Shown here: in pieces, positions 7,701 through 17,325 of the stretch | Layout: every line of letters begins with the position of its first letter | How positions within the stretch are numbered: position 1 is the first letter of the stretch | Origin: Candidatus Omnitrophota bacterium | GTDB lineage: Bacteria; Omnitrophota; Gorgyraeia; 2-02-FULL-51-18 | Direction: 5' to 3' | Assembly (NCBI GenBank): GCA_016206805.1 | Contig: JACQQX010000027.1 | Location: 1-41,357, forward strand | Length of the DNA stretch: 41,357 bases | The notes under the pieces: generated by a model | Seen by the model: only the letters and a program-made list of their open reading frames with translations | Told to the model about the DNA's origin: nothing | Database searches by the model: none | Program-made: the position numbers and the translations under genes

Positions 7701-7854
7701 GGCGCTGGGCCCAGGAGCGGAGACTCGCATTCCGATGGCGATATCCGTTATCGGCGGAGTGCTTCTTTCCACCGTTCTCACGTTATTTGTCGTTCCCTGC
7801 GCTTATAGTGTTTTTTCGCGTTTCGAAAGACACATTGACGCTCATAACAATTGA
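4786..7854 (+). CDS. RND (HAE1-type) efflux transporter permease
   Basis: An inner-membrane proton-driven multidrug or small-molecule exporter of the AcrB/MdtB type. The start at 4786 shares its A with the tolC stop, and MTLSDISIKNPVFAWML is a typical RND N-terminus; a longer frame from 4729 lies within tolC. The protein is 1022 aa, normal for the family. The proton-relay pair in TM4 is present (D404-D405 in GIVVDDAIMVLENI), as is the TM10 lysine (K922 in GIVKKNSILLVEF). Two large periplasmic loops and twelve membrane segments are arranged as usual. The operon is tolC-RND only; the periplasmic adaptor (HlyD/AcrA-like) that such pumps need is not encoded in this window. Confidence 0.93.
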   Translation: MTLSDISIKNPVFAWMLMVGLIFFGWISFNGLGVGEMPDVDFPVISVGVTWEGAAPEVMESDVVDVVEDAVMSIQGIREVSSTTRQGNVDVTIEFELERDIDVALQEVQSKIAQAQRRLPEGIDPPVVSKVNPTDSPILWLGLSSDRKTPRELMTYVQDTLKDRFQTISGVGDIMLGGFVERNLRVWVSAAKLDQYQLTVNDVIHAIEANHVELPAGRIETPEKEMNVRAMGEALTVEEFQNILIDRRGGQPNYKPIYLKDVAVIEDGLADQRRLSRVLGHTAIGLGIRKQRGANAVAVAHEVKKRLKEVQRELPEGMNLGVNFDSTRFAEDAIHELIFTLILSALLTSAVCWIFLGSWSSTLNVLLAIPTSVLGTFLVFKFANFTLNTFTVLGLSLAIGIVVDDAIMVLENIVRYREKGLGRMEAARTGARQITFAAIAATAALIAIFLPIAFMKGVIGKFFFQFGVTISAAVALSLLEALTLTPMRASQFLTVGRRTTRFGKAVDEGFRRLARQYGKALVWALGRKRLVLITSLVVFIVSLGLFKTLRKEFVPAQDQGMFLCRLQTPVGSALELTDSRFKLAEQFVMSRPEVNRYYAAIGGFGGGEVNTGVLFVTLKPKNERKLSQQRLIGIFRTELNKIPDTKAFIQDLSTRGFTAQRGFPVEFSVRGRNWEKLAVYSQTIMEEMKKTGLMVDVDTDYLLGVTEVRVKPDRGRAQEYGVDMAAVGKTVNALVGGQRAGKYTKDGRRYDVRVRMMAQERTKPEDIFNLRVWNNRGEVVRLEDIVDIEMRPSLLSITRRDRERAIGIFANIAPGKSQSDALDAVDEISKKVLPDGYRVVLSGSAKVFKESFNSLFFALWLGVIVAYMILASQFNSTIHPFTVLLALPFSISGALIALFLGNQSINIYSLIGIILLMGIVKKNSILLVEFTNHVRQEGKNAHEALLQACPVRLRPILMTSIATITAAMPPALALGPGAETRIPMAISVIGGVLLSTVLTLFVVPCAYSVFSRFERHIDAHNN

Positions 7855-7863
7855 TGCCATAAT
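7835..7863 (+). promoter_or_regulatory. Promoter of thrH
   Basis: TTGACG (7835-7840), a 17-nt spacer and CATAAT (7858-7863). A short leader with AAAGGAG (7872-7878) precedes the GTG at 7884. The -35 box lies in the last codons of the RND gene. Confidence 0.6.
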
Positions 7864-7883
7864 TTGCGTCAAAAGGAGCGCGT

Positions 7884-8501
7884 GTGAATATCTGCTGTCT
7901 GGACATGGAAGGCGTTTTAACGCCTGAAATCTGGATCGAGTTTTCCAAGAAAACCCGCACCAAAGAACTGTCTCTCACTACGCGCGATTTGCCCGACTAC
8001 GATGAACTCATGCGCCGCCGACTTAAAATTCTCCGTGGAAAAGGGCTAAAACTCAAAGACATTCAGCGTGTCATTGCCGGCCTGCGTCCGCTTGCCGGCG
8101 CCAAGAAATTTCTCGACCATCTGCGCGCCAAGCGGCAGGTGATTATTCTTTCCGATACCTATTATGAATTTGCCATGCCGCTGATGGAAAAGCTCGGCCG
8201 GCCTTCATTATTGTGCAATAGCCTTTCGATCGATAAGGATGGATTTATCGCTGATTATCATTTGCGCCAGAAAAATGGGAAGGAGGGCGCGGTCAGGGCC
8301 TTGAAAAGCATCGGTTTTGAGGTGAAGGCGGCGGGAGATTCCTACAATGACATCACCATGTTGAAGGCCGCTGATGAGGGTATTTTATTCAATCCGCCGG
8401 CCGCGATCGCCAAGGAATTCCCACAGTTCAAAGTGACTAGGAATTACCAGCAACTGTTAGAAGTATTACTTGATCCCTCGGCTTCTCTCGGGATGACGTG
8501 A
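7884..8501 (+). CDS. thrH: ThrH: phosphoserine phosphatase / homoserine phosphotransferase
   Basis: A HAD-superfamily enzyme that dephosphorylates phosphoserine and can transfer the phosphate to homoserine. The protein matches ThrH along its length: motif I reads DMEGVL (ThrH has DxEGV rather than DxDGT), followed by TTRDLPDYDELM, GLKLKDIQRVIAGLRPLAGA, the Ser motif IILSDTYYEF, and AGDSYNDITML as the metal-binding motif IV. The GTG start has AAAGGAG upstream. The last residues (LDPSASLGMT) are encoded by a half-copy of the palindromic repeat and go beyond the family's normal end. It probably serves serine/threonine metabolism. Confidence 0.88.
   Translation: MNICCLDMEGVLTPEIWIEFSKKTRTKELSLTTRDLPDYDELMRRRLKILRGKGLKLKDIQRVIAGLRPLAGAKKFLDHLRAKRQVIILSDTYYEFAMPLMEKLGRPSLLCNSLSIDKDGFIADYHLRQKNGKEGAVRALKSIGFEVKAAGDSYNDITMLKAADEGILFNPPAAIAKEFPQFKVTRNYQQLLEVLLDPSASLGMT
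8472..8497. repeat. Half-copy of the REP/MITE palindrome at the thrH 3' end
   Basis: GATCCCTCGGCTTCTCTCGG followed by GATGAC matches the right arm of the element at 3466-3531. It supplies the final residues of ThrH, whose stop follows 1 nt after the repeat. Confidence 0.75.
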
Positions 8502-8502
8502 A

Positions 8503-9276
8503 TTGAAAAAAGTTACGATTCTTTCTTGGAATGTCAACGGCATCCGTTCGATGCTGAAGAAAAACTTCCTCACGTGGCTGAAGGAAACCTCGCCCGACAT
8601 AATCGGTTTGCAAGAAACGAAGGTCTCACTGACCGATCTTCCGCCGGAGCTCAAATATCCTGACGGTTATCATCCTTACTGGAATCCCGGCAAGCGGCCC
8701 GGCTACAGCGGGGTGGCGACTTTGAGCAAAGAAAAACCGCTTTCGGTGAAGGCCGGTTTTGATATTCCCCGGTTTGACGATGAAGGGAGAGTGCTGGAAA
8801 CGGAATTTCCCGAGTTTACGTTGTTTAATATTTATTTTCCTAACGGGAAAATGAGCCAGGAGCGGTTGGATTTTAAAATGGATTTTTATGATGAAGCGCT
8901 GCGCATTTTTATGAAATTGCGTAAAAAAGGAAAAAAGCTCGTTATTTGCGGCGATATCAATACCGCGCATAAGCCCATTGATTTGGCCCGGCCGAAAAAT
9001 AATGAGAATATTTCCGGTTTTCTGCCCATCGAGCGCGCCTGGATGGATAAGCTGGTGGGTCATGGATTTGTCGATAGTTTTCGCCATTTTCATCCGGAGC
9101 CGGACCAATACAGCTGGTGGGATATGAAAAGCGGGGCGCGGGAACGGAATGTGGGATGGAGAATCGATTATCATTTTATTTCCCAGGATTTGCAGCCGCA
9201 TTTGGATGACGCTTTTATCATGAAGGATGTCATGGGGTCCGACCATTGCCCGGTTGGCATTATTCTCAAATTCTGA
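8503..9276 (+). CDS. xth: Exodeoxyribonuclease III / AP endonuclease
   Basis: A 257-aa enzyme of the ExoIII/APE1 family, which cuts DNA 5' to abasic sites and degrades 3' ends in base excision repair. All signature motifs are visible in order: SWNVNGIRS, GLQETKVS (metal-binding Glu), GYSGVATLSK, GDINTAH (catalytic Asp and Asn), RNVGWRIDYHF and GSDHCPVG (catalytic His). The TTG start at 8503 places KKVTILSWNVNG at the normal position; there is no clear ribosome binding site, and the thrH stop lies 1 nt upstream, so translational coupling is likely. Confidence 0.93.
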   Translation: MKKVTILSWNVNGIRSMLKKNFLTWLKETSPDIIGLQETKVSLTDLPPELKYPDGYHPYWNPGKRPGYSGVATLSKEKPLSVKAGFDIPRFDDEGRVLETEFPEFTLFNIYFPNGKMSQERLDFKMDFYDEALRIFMKLRKKGKKLVICGDINTAHKPIDLARPKNNENISGFLPIERAWMDKLVGHGFVDSFRHFHPEPDQYSWWDMKSGARERNVGWRIDYHFISQDLQPHLDDAFIMKDVMGSDHCPVGIILKF

Positions 9277-9282
9277 TACAAT
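9254..9282 (+). promoter_or_regulatory. Promoter of the ROK gene pair
   Basis: TTGGCA (9254-9259), exactly 17 nt, TACAAT (9277-9282). A predicted leader of about 20 nt contains AAAGGA (9299-9303) before the ATG at 9309. The -35 box lies inside the exonuclease gene. Confidence 0.65.
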
Positions 9283-9308
9283 TATAAAAAGCTTTATAAA
9301 GGAACAAC

Positions 9309-10535
9309 ATGGCCTACCGTTCGCTTTACAAGAGTGAGCATCTCACTGACCGTGAAAGAAAAAATATCATCCTTTTGGATGTGATTCGCCGTAATGGGCC
9401 TATCGCCAAGACGGATATTTCCCGCATCACCCAGTTCAATATTGTCACTGTTTCCAATTACGTTGAGCATTACATTGACCAGAAGCTCGTGGTCGAAAAG
9501 GGTTTGGACATTTCCAGCGGCGGCCGCCGGCCGGAGCTGGTGGAGCTTAATTCCGATTGGGGCAGCCTTGTCGGCGTGGAGATCGGACCCACGCATATCA
9601 TGGCCATTGTTTCCAATTTGAGTCCGACGATTCTCCATAAAGAAAAAATCAGGCGGCCCGAAGGCCATATGGAAGTCGTGATTGCCGAGGCGGTGAAGCT
9701 TGTCCGGAAAGCTGTTGAAGAATCCAAAGTCCCGCTTGAGAAAATAAAAGGCATCGGTTTGGGCTTGTCCGGCGTCATCGACCGCGGCGCGGGGACGATC
9801 CGGGACACCGATACACTGCGCGGCAAGACGGTGGGTAATTTTGCCACCGCCAAAGGGGCGCTGGAAAAAGAGTTTCGTGTGCCGGTTTCAGTGGGCAATG
9901 ACGCGAGTTTGGCGGCGCTTGCGGAAAAAAAACTGAGCCTGCGCATCGATGATGAGAATGTGCTTTATTTTTATTCGGATGTCGGAAGCGGCATTATCGC
10001 CAATAATGATCTTTTTTGGGGTTCAAGCTGGAGCGCCGGAGAGATCCAGCTGAATCTGGACAAACTGGACGGGTTGGATCTGGGCGCTTGGGTGAAGCAG
10101 ACGGATTTTCTGCGCTCAGAGGGTTTGGATTTGGGGATGGTTCGCCGGGCCAGGGAAAAACTAAAAGCCGGCGGTCACTCCAAATTTCCCGATCTTTCCG
10201 AGAAGAATATCGATAAAATCGATGTCGGGATGATATTTGACGCGGCCAAGCGCGGGGATGATTTCGCGACGGGCATTGTCGAGGAGGCCGCCACCCGTTT
10301 TGGGCTCAAAGTCGCGTATTTGACCAATTTTTTCAATCCGGAAGTCGTGGTGCTCGGCGGCGGTATCGAACGGGGCGGGGAAATCATGCTGAATCACGTG
10401 CGCCGCGTGGTGAAACAGTTGGTGATGGAAGAAACGGCGGGAGCGGCCAAAATCATTCTCTCGCGGCTGGGTGAGGACGCGGTTTGTTACGGAGCCGTTT
10501 GTCTGGTCACGCAGGAACTTTTCGCGGAGGTATAG
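9309..10535 (+). CDS. ROK-family transcriptional regulator (paralogue 1)
   Basis: A 408-aa NagC/XylR-like protein: an N-terminal winged helix (GPIAKTDISRITQFNIVTVS, wing SSGGRRPELVEL) followed by an actin-fold ROK domain. The sugar-kinase catalytic Asp is retained (D198 in VGNDASLAAL). The usual phosphate loop is altered (VEIGPTHIMAIVSNL instead of DxGGTK). The zinc-binding CxCGxxGCxE signature that follows the sugar site in most ROK proteins is absent; the corresponding region reads WSAGEIQLNLDKL. It is therefore most likely a regulator rather than a kinase, with an unusual ligand site. Its paralogue follows 3 nt downstream. The target sugar is unknown. Confidence 0.85.
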   Translation: MAYRSLYKSEHLTDRERKNIILLDVIRRNGPIAKTDISRITQFNIVTVSNYVEHYIDQKLVVEKGLDISSGGRRPELVELNSDWGSLVGVEIGPTHIMAIVSNLSPTILHKEKIRRPEGHMEVVIAEAVKLVRKAVEESKVPLEKIKGIGLGLSGVIDRGAGTIRDTDTLRGKTVGNFATAKGALEKEFRVPVSVGNDASLAALAEKKLSLRIDDENVLYFYSDVGSGIIANNDLFWGSSWSAGEIQLNLDKLDGLDLGAWVKQTDFLRSEGLDLGMVRRAREKLKAGGHSKFPDLSEKNIDKIDVGMIFDAAKRGDDFATGIVEEAATRFGLKVAYLTNFFNPEVVVLGGGIERGGEIMLNHVRRVVKQLVMEETAGAAKIILSRLGEDAVCYGAVCLVTQELFAEV

Positions 10536-10538
10536 GCC

Positions 10539-11765
10539 ATGTCCACGGTAACCAGGCGCAGATTGCTGGATCAAATAGAGCTCAATGATCATGAGAAAAA
10601 AAATCTCCAGATTCTCGACACCATCCGCAAGAAAGGGCCTATTGCCCGCGCTGAAATTTCGCGGCTTATCGGCCTCAATATCGTAACCGTCACCAGCTAC
10701 ATCGATCAATACATCAAAAAAGGCGTGATCAAGGAAGTGGGCATTGATGTTTCCAGCGGAGGCCGGAAACCGACGCTGGTGGATTTGAATCCTTCGGCGG
10801 TTTTCCTGATCGGCGTTGGCCTCAACCTTGTGGAAATGATCGCCGTGCTGTGCAACCTTAAGGGGGAAGTTGTTTTTAAGGTTAAAAGGGAAAGGCCCAT
10901 GCAGGCGGGCGAGGCTTTGGTGATGTCGATGGTCTCGCTTGTCGAGGAACTGATCAAGCAGTCCAAGGTGGATACGGGGAAAGTCCATGGCATCGGGATC
11001 GGTATTCCGGGGATATTCAACCGCGATACGCATTCGGTGCGCTGGCCGGTTGGATTGCTGGAGGAAGATCTTTCGATTTCCGTCTCCATCCATGGGATTT
11101 TTGAGGAGCGTTTTGGAATTCCAACCATTGTGGATAATGACGCCAATGTCGCTGTATTTGGAGAAGATTGGTACAGCAAAGGGCTTGATGTGCAAAATGT
11201 CATTTATCTTTATTCCGGCAATGGCATCGGATTTATGATCAACGGGCAGATTTATCGCGGCGCCAACGGCTGCGCCGGCGAATGGCTTTTTGATTCCAAT
11301 ATGGACAATCCGCTCCCCGCGGCGATCGAAGCTTTCAAGGCGGGGGATTGGAGCATGGATATGGGAATTGTCCTTCAAGCCCGGTTGTTGCAGAAAGACA
11401 ACCCCGCCTCCAAAATCTACCGGGGAATGAAAGGCGACAACGAAAAAATTACTTTGAAAATTATCGCGCAAGCCGCGGAAACAGGGGATGCCTTGGCGAT
11501 TAAAATTCTCCAGGAGGCCGGAAGCCGGCTGGGTCATCGCGCGGCTTTTCTGATCAATTTATTTAATCCTGAGATTATTATTGTGGGCGGCGGCATTGAG
11601 GCCGCCGGCGCGGCTTTTTTTGACGCTCTGCGCGAAAAAGTGAAGCAGTCAGCGATTCCCGAGGCCACGGAAAAATTGCGCGTCGTTCCGTCGCAGCTGG
11701 GCGAAAACGGTGTGCCGCTGGGCGCGGCCGCTCTTGTCGCTCAAAACTATTTTATCCACGCTTAG
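10539..11765 (+). CDS. ROK-family transcriptional regulator (paralogue 2)
   Basis: This 408-aa protein has the same architecture and length as its upstream neighbour and clearly arose by duplication (shared GPIA, IVTV, DVSSGGR motifs). The winged helix lies at residues about 20-80. The ROK domain keeps D201 (VDNDANVAV), but the phosphate loop is lost (IGVGLNLVEMIAVL) and no CxCGxxGC zinc motif exists (region reads GANGCAGEWLF). ATP-dependent sugar phosphorylation is thus unlikely. GGAGG at 10526-10530, inside the end of the first gene, positions the ATG at 10539. The two products may form a heteromeric repressor; that is inference. Confidence 0.85.
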   Translation: MSTVTRRRLLDQIELNDHEKKNLQILDTIRKKGPIARAEISRLIGLNIVTVTSYIDQYIKKGVIKEVGIDVSSGGRKPTLVDLNPSAVFLIGVGLNLVEMIAVLCNLKGEVVFKVKRERPMQAGEALVMSMVSLVEELIKQSKVDTGKVHGIGIGIPGIFNRDTHSVRWPVGLLEEDLSISVSIHGIFEERFGIPTIVDNDANVAVFGEDWYSKGLDVQNVIYLYSGNGIGFMINGQIYRGANGCAGEWLFDSNMDNPLPAAIEAFKAGDWSMDMGIVLQARLLQKDNPASKIYRGMKGDNEKITLKIIAQAAETGDALAIKILQEAGSRLGHRAAFLINLFNPEIIIVGGGIEAAGAAFFDALREKVKQSAIPEATEKLRVVPSQLGENGVPLGAAALVAQNYFIHA

Positions 11766-11774
11766 CGAATACAA

Positions 11775-12128
11775 ATGGAAAGCCGCCACTGCCTCTATTG
11801 CCACGAGGCGTTCACACCCAATAAATATTCGCCCCGTCAGAAGGTCTGCTCCAAGCCCGAGTGCCAGAAAAAACGGCAGTTGGACAGCATGCGCGGCTGG
11901 CGGCAGAAGAATCCCAATTATTTTCGTTATGATGAGTCCAAGGGTCTGGTGTGGCTGGAGACGCAGCGCAAGCGTTCCAGGCAGTGGCGCGAGAAAAATC
12001 CCGACAAAGTCAGGCAATACCGACAAGCCCATTCGTCTCAATACCGCCAGTACATGCGCGAATACATGAGACAATACCGCCAGTCAAAAAAGAAACTCAA
12101 TGCTGAGCCAAATCCTCCAAGCGCGTGA
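11775..12128 (+). CDS. Small C4 zinc-finger protein with Tyr/Arg-rich tail
   Basis: A 117-aa protein I cannot assign to a named family. Residues 6-30 form a C4 zinc-binding module (C6-x2-C9, C25-x4-C30) resembling a treble-clef or FCS-type finger. A basic WRQKNPNYFRYDES stretch follows. The last third is a repetitive Arg/Gln/Tyr helix (QYRQ, MREYMRQYRQ). The composition suggests DNA or RNA binding. It starts 9 nt after the ROK pair, and its 3' end overlaps bioB by 29 nt in another frame, so it may link the regulators to the biotin genes in one transcript. Confidence 0.65.
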   Translation: MESRHCLYCHEAFTPNKYSPRQKVCSKPECQKKRQLDSMRGWRQKNPNYFRYDESKGLVWLETQRKRSRQWREKNPDKVRQYRQAHSSQYRQYMREYMRQYRQSKKKLNAEPNPPSA

Positions 12129-13077
12129 AACAGTTTTAAGCGGCGAGCCACTTTCTTATGAAGCGGCGCTGGGTTTGACCGAGATCCCCTCCGTCGAAAT
12201 CCCTTATCTTGCGGCCGCGGCCAATGAGGTGAGGGAAAAGTTCGTCGGAAACCATATCGAGTCCTGCGCGCTTTCCAATATCAAAAGCGGCAATTGCAGC
12301 GAAGACTGCAAGTTTTGCGCGCAGTCGGGGCATTACAAGACCGATAGCCCCGTTTATCCTCAAATCTCTGTTGAAGAAATCGTGGAGCAGGCCAAAAACG
12401 CCGAGACCATGGGGGCTTCGGAGTTTTGCATGGTCTCGAGCGGCTGGGGGGCGACCAACGATCGGGAGTTTTCCGTGGTGTTGGAAGCGGTCCGCAGGAT
12501 TTCCAGCGAAACCAAACTTTTTGTCGACTGCTCTCTCGGGTTCATGACCTCCGAACAAATGGTTCAGTTGAAAGACGCCGGACTTTACCGCAACAATCAT
12601 AATCTTGAGGCGTCGCGGGACTATTTTGAGAAAATTTGCGCGACTCACACCTATCAGGACCGCGTGAACCATGTGGAAATGGTGAGGCATTACGGCATTC
12701 ATCCTTGTTCCGGCGGAATTTTAGGAATGGGTGAGACGCCGAAAGACCGCGTTGATCTGGCGTTTGAGCTGGCGCGGATCGGCGCCGACTGCGTGCCGGT
12801 CAATATCCTCAATCCTCGCGCGGGAACGCCGCTGGGCCATGTCGCCGCGCTGGAACCCATGGAAATCATCCGATATATCGCGCTTTACCGACTCATTCTT
12901 CCCAAAAGCACGATCAAAATCGCCGGCGGCCGCGAAGTCAACTTGCGGGATTTGCAGGCCATGGCCATGCAGGCCGGCGCCAACGGACTCATTCTCGGCA
13001 ATTATCTCACCACGATGGGCCGCAACCCCGCTCGCGACATTCAAATGCTCAAGGACCTCGGCTTCGAGGTCAAGTGA
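12100..13077 (+). CDS. bioB: Biotin synthase BioB
   Basis: A radical-SAM enzyme that inserts sulfur into dethiobiotin, the last step of biotin synthesis. The cluster motif is GNCSEDCKFCAQS with C66, C70 and C73 binding the [4Fe-4S]; YRNNHNLEASRDYF and the RAGTPLG segment that closes the barrel are family hallmarks, and GGREVNLRDLQAMAM ends the barrel with the Arg ligand region. The length of 325 aa is normal. The ATG at 12100 lies within the upstream zinc-finger gene; the stop overlaps bioF by GTGA. Confidence 0.96.
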   Translation: MLSQILQARETVLSGEPLSYEAALGLTEIPSVEIPYLAAAANEVREKFVGNHIESCALSNIKSGNCSEDCKFCAQSGHYKTDSPVYPQISVEEIVEQAKNAETMGASEFCMVSSGWGATNDREFSVVLEAVRRISSETKLFVDCSLGFMTSEQMVQLKDAGLYRNNHNLEASRDYFEKICATHTYQDRVNHVEMVRHYGIHPCSGGILGMGETPKDRVDLAFELARIGADCVPVNILNPRAGTPLGHVAALEPMEIIRYIALYRLILPKSTIKIAGGREVNLRDLQAMAMQAGANGLILGNYLTTMGRNPARDIQMLKDLGFEVK

Positions 13078-14211
13078 CGGTGAGTTTTTCGCGGGAATTG
13101 GGCGCGGATCTCAAAAAACTTCGCGCCAAAAAACTTGATCGCGCGCTGACCCTTTCCGATCCCAAACGGTTTATCAATTTTTCATCCAATAATTATCTCG
13201 GCCTGACCACGCATCCGCGTGTGGTGAGCGAAACGGTCCGCGCCGTCCGAAAGTGGGGGACGGGCAGCGGCGCTTCACGGCTTGTTTCCGGCAATCTTGA
13301 AATCCATTCCCTTCTGGAAGAAAAAATAGCCCGGTTCAAGAAAGAGGAGTCGTCCCTTCTTTTTTCTTCGGGATATCTGGCCAACTTGGGCGCGTTAACC
13401 GCCGTGGCGCGGGAAGGCGACGTTCTTCTGTTGGACCGGTTGAATCATGCCAGTCTGATCGACGCGGCGAAACTGTCCAAAGCGAAGTTCTGGGTTTACC
13501 CCCATGCGGACCTGAAGGCCCTTTCCGGGCTTTTGGACCGCGCGAAGCCATTCCGCCGGCGATGGGTGGTGACGGACGCTTATTTCAGCATGGACGGGGA
13601 TGTGGCGAATCTCGCGGACTTGCGCGCGCTTTGCCGGCAGAAAAATGCTTTGCTCATGATAGACGAAGCGCACTCCACGGGTGTTTTTGGAAAAAACGGC
13701 GGAGGGCTCACGGAGCATTTCGGGCTTTCGGGAGAGGTGGACATCGTGATGGGGACGCTTAGCAAGGCGCTGGCGTCTTCCGGAGGCTTCATCGCGGGGC
13801 CGCAAGCGCTGAAAGAATATCTGGTCAATCACGCGCGTGAATTTATTTATACGACCGCCCCCGTGCCGGCGGCTTCGGCGGCGGCGCTGGCCGCTATTGA
13901 AGTGGTTGAGGAAGAGCCCGGGCTCCGCGAGGAACTATGGCGGAACGTGACGCTTGTCCGGGAGGGACTGAAAGCGCTGGGATTCGATCTTTTAAATTCA
14001 CAAGGGCCCATCATTCCCATTGTTTTAGGGAACACCGCGCGGACGCTGGATTTTGAGGCCTTCCTGATGAAAGAGGGGATTTTGGCGCCGGCCATCCGGC
14101 CTCCGACGGTCCCGGCCGGCACCGACCGCATCCGCATTTCCATCATGGCCACGCATTCTAAAGCGGAACTCGCGAGATTATTGGCCGCGCTTAAAAAGGC
14201 CAGAAAGAAAT

Positions 14212-14219
<8 letters not shown>
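13074..14219 (+). CDS. bioF: 8-amino-7-oxononanoate synthase BioF
   Basis: A PLP-dependent enzyme that condenses pimeloyl thioester and alanine. The 381-aa protein shows the alpha-oxoamine synthase pattern: FSSNNYLGLTTHPRV, GSGASRLVSGN, DEAHSTGVFG (PLP-binding Asp and His) and GTLSKALASSGGF with Schiff-base lysine K231. The GTG start overlaps the bioB stop. No bioC, bioH, bioW or bioI is found here, so the source of the pimeloyl moiety must be encoded elsewhere. Confidence 0.95.
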
Positions 14220-16148
<1,929 letters not shown>

Positions 16149-16168
16149 TAAATTAACGGCCAAAACGA

Positions 16169-17308
16169 ATGAGTCTCTTGGCCGAATCCAGCTCTCTTAA
16201 AAAAACGCCTCTCACTGACCGCCATGTCGCGCTCGGCGCTAAAATCGTCGACTTTTCCGGCTGGGCCATGCCGGTTTATTATTCCAGCATTATCGCTGAG
16301 CATCAATGGGTGCGCCGTTCCTGCGGCATCTTTGATGTTTCACATCTAGGCGAGATCCGAGTGAGCGGCGAAGGCGCTTTTGCTTTCCTGCAGGCCCGTC
16401 TCACCAACGATATGAACAAGCTTCGCGACGGCAAGATTCTTTATCATTTGATTTGTGATGAGCTGGGGATGACGCTCGACGATATTTTGGTTTACCAGGC
16501 CAAGCCGGATGATTTTTACCTGATTGTCAACGCGGGCAATATCGAGCGGGATTTTCAAGCGCTTGAAAAATATGTTCCGGACAGCGTTAAGCTTGAAAAT
16601 CACAGCGATCAGATGGCTTGCATTGCCGCGCAGGGGCCGCGTTCGGAAGAAGTCATGAAGCGCGTCTTGGGGTTGGACTTATCTAGCCTCGGTTATTATC
16701 ATTTCCGTGAAGAACAGTGGAATGGATCCCCGGTTTGGGTTTCCCGCAGCGGCTATACCGGTGAAGATGGTTTTGAAATTTTTTCCCAAAATGACCTGGC
16801 GCCGGCGATATGGGACCGGCTGATGGACTCAGCCCCGTCCGAAGGTATTCTTCCGGCGGGACTGGGCGCGCGGAACACGCTTCGCCTGGAAGCGGGCAAT
16901 GTGCTGTACGGGCATGAGCTGGACACGCAAACGACACCGCTGGAAGCCGGGCTTCAGTGGGCGGTGTCCTTCGATAAAGGAAGCTTTGTCGGCCGGGACG
17001 GCATGCTCATTCAAAAAGACAAAGGCTTGAGAAAAAAATTGATCGGGTTCCGAATGTTGGATAAGTCGGTAGCGCGCGAGCATTACCCGGTTTATCAGGG
17101 AGAAAGAAAAATCGGCGGCGTTACCAGCGGTTCTTATGGGCCGACGGTTGGCGGCAGCATCGGCATGGCTTTTGTGGTCAAAGGCAGCAGCGAAGAGCCG
17201 GGCACGCGCATGGATATTGAAATTCACGGCCGCCGGGCGCCGGCGGAGATTGTGAAATTGCCATTTGTTCCTATGAAACATAAAAACAGGCCGAAGGCCG
17301 AAGGCTGA
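16169..17308 (+). CDS. gcvT: Aminomethyltransferase GcvT (glycine cleavage T-protein)
   Basis: The T-protein transfers the methylene group from the aminomethyl-lipoyl arm of GcvH to tetrahydrofolate. The 379-aa product shows FSGWAMPVYY, CGIFDVSHLGEIRVSG, LTNDMNKL, SRSGYTGEDGFEIF (family signature) and GLGARNTLRLEAGN with the catalytic Asp/Arg region, then the C-terminal barrel domain. A TAAATT box at 16149-16154 and the absence of a ribosome binding site suggest a short leader of about 8 nt. It is the first gene of the gcv set. Confidence 0.94.
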   Translation: MSLLAESSSLKKTPLTDRHVALGAKIVDFSGWAMPVYYSSIIAEHQWVRRSCGIFDVSHLGEIRVSGEGAFAFLQARLTNDMNKLRDGKILYHLICDELGMTLDDILVYQAKPDDFYLIVNAGNIERDFQALEKYVPDSVKLENHSDQMACIAAQGPRSEEVMKRVLGLDLSSLGYYHFREEQWNGSPVWVSRSGYTGEDGFEIFSQNDLAPAIWDRLMDSAPSEGILPAGLGARNTLRLEAGNVLYGHELDTQTTPLEAGLQWAVSFDKGSFVGRDGMLIQKDKGLRKKLIGFRMLDKSVAREHYPVYQGERKIGGVTSGSYGPTVGGSIGMAFVVKGSSEEPGTRMDIEIHGRRAPAEIVKLPFVPMKHKNRPKAEG

Positions 17309-17325
17309 AGGCGGAAAGAGAATAT

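Noticed and set aside
9309-11765. ROK genes as glucokinases
   Set aside because: Both have N-terminal winged helices, lack the CxCGxxGCxE motif and have altered phosphate loops, so regulators are more likely.
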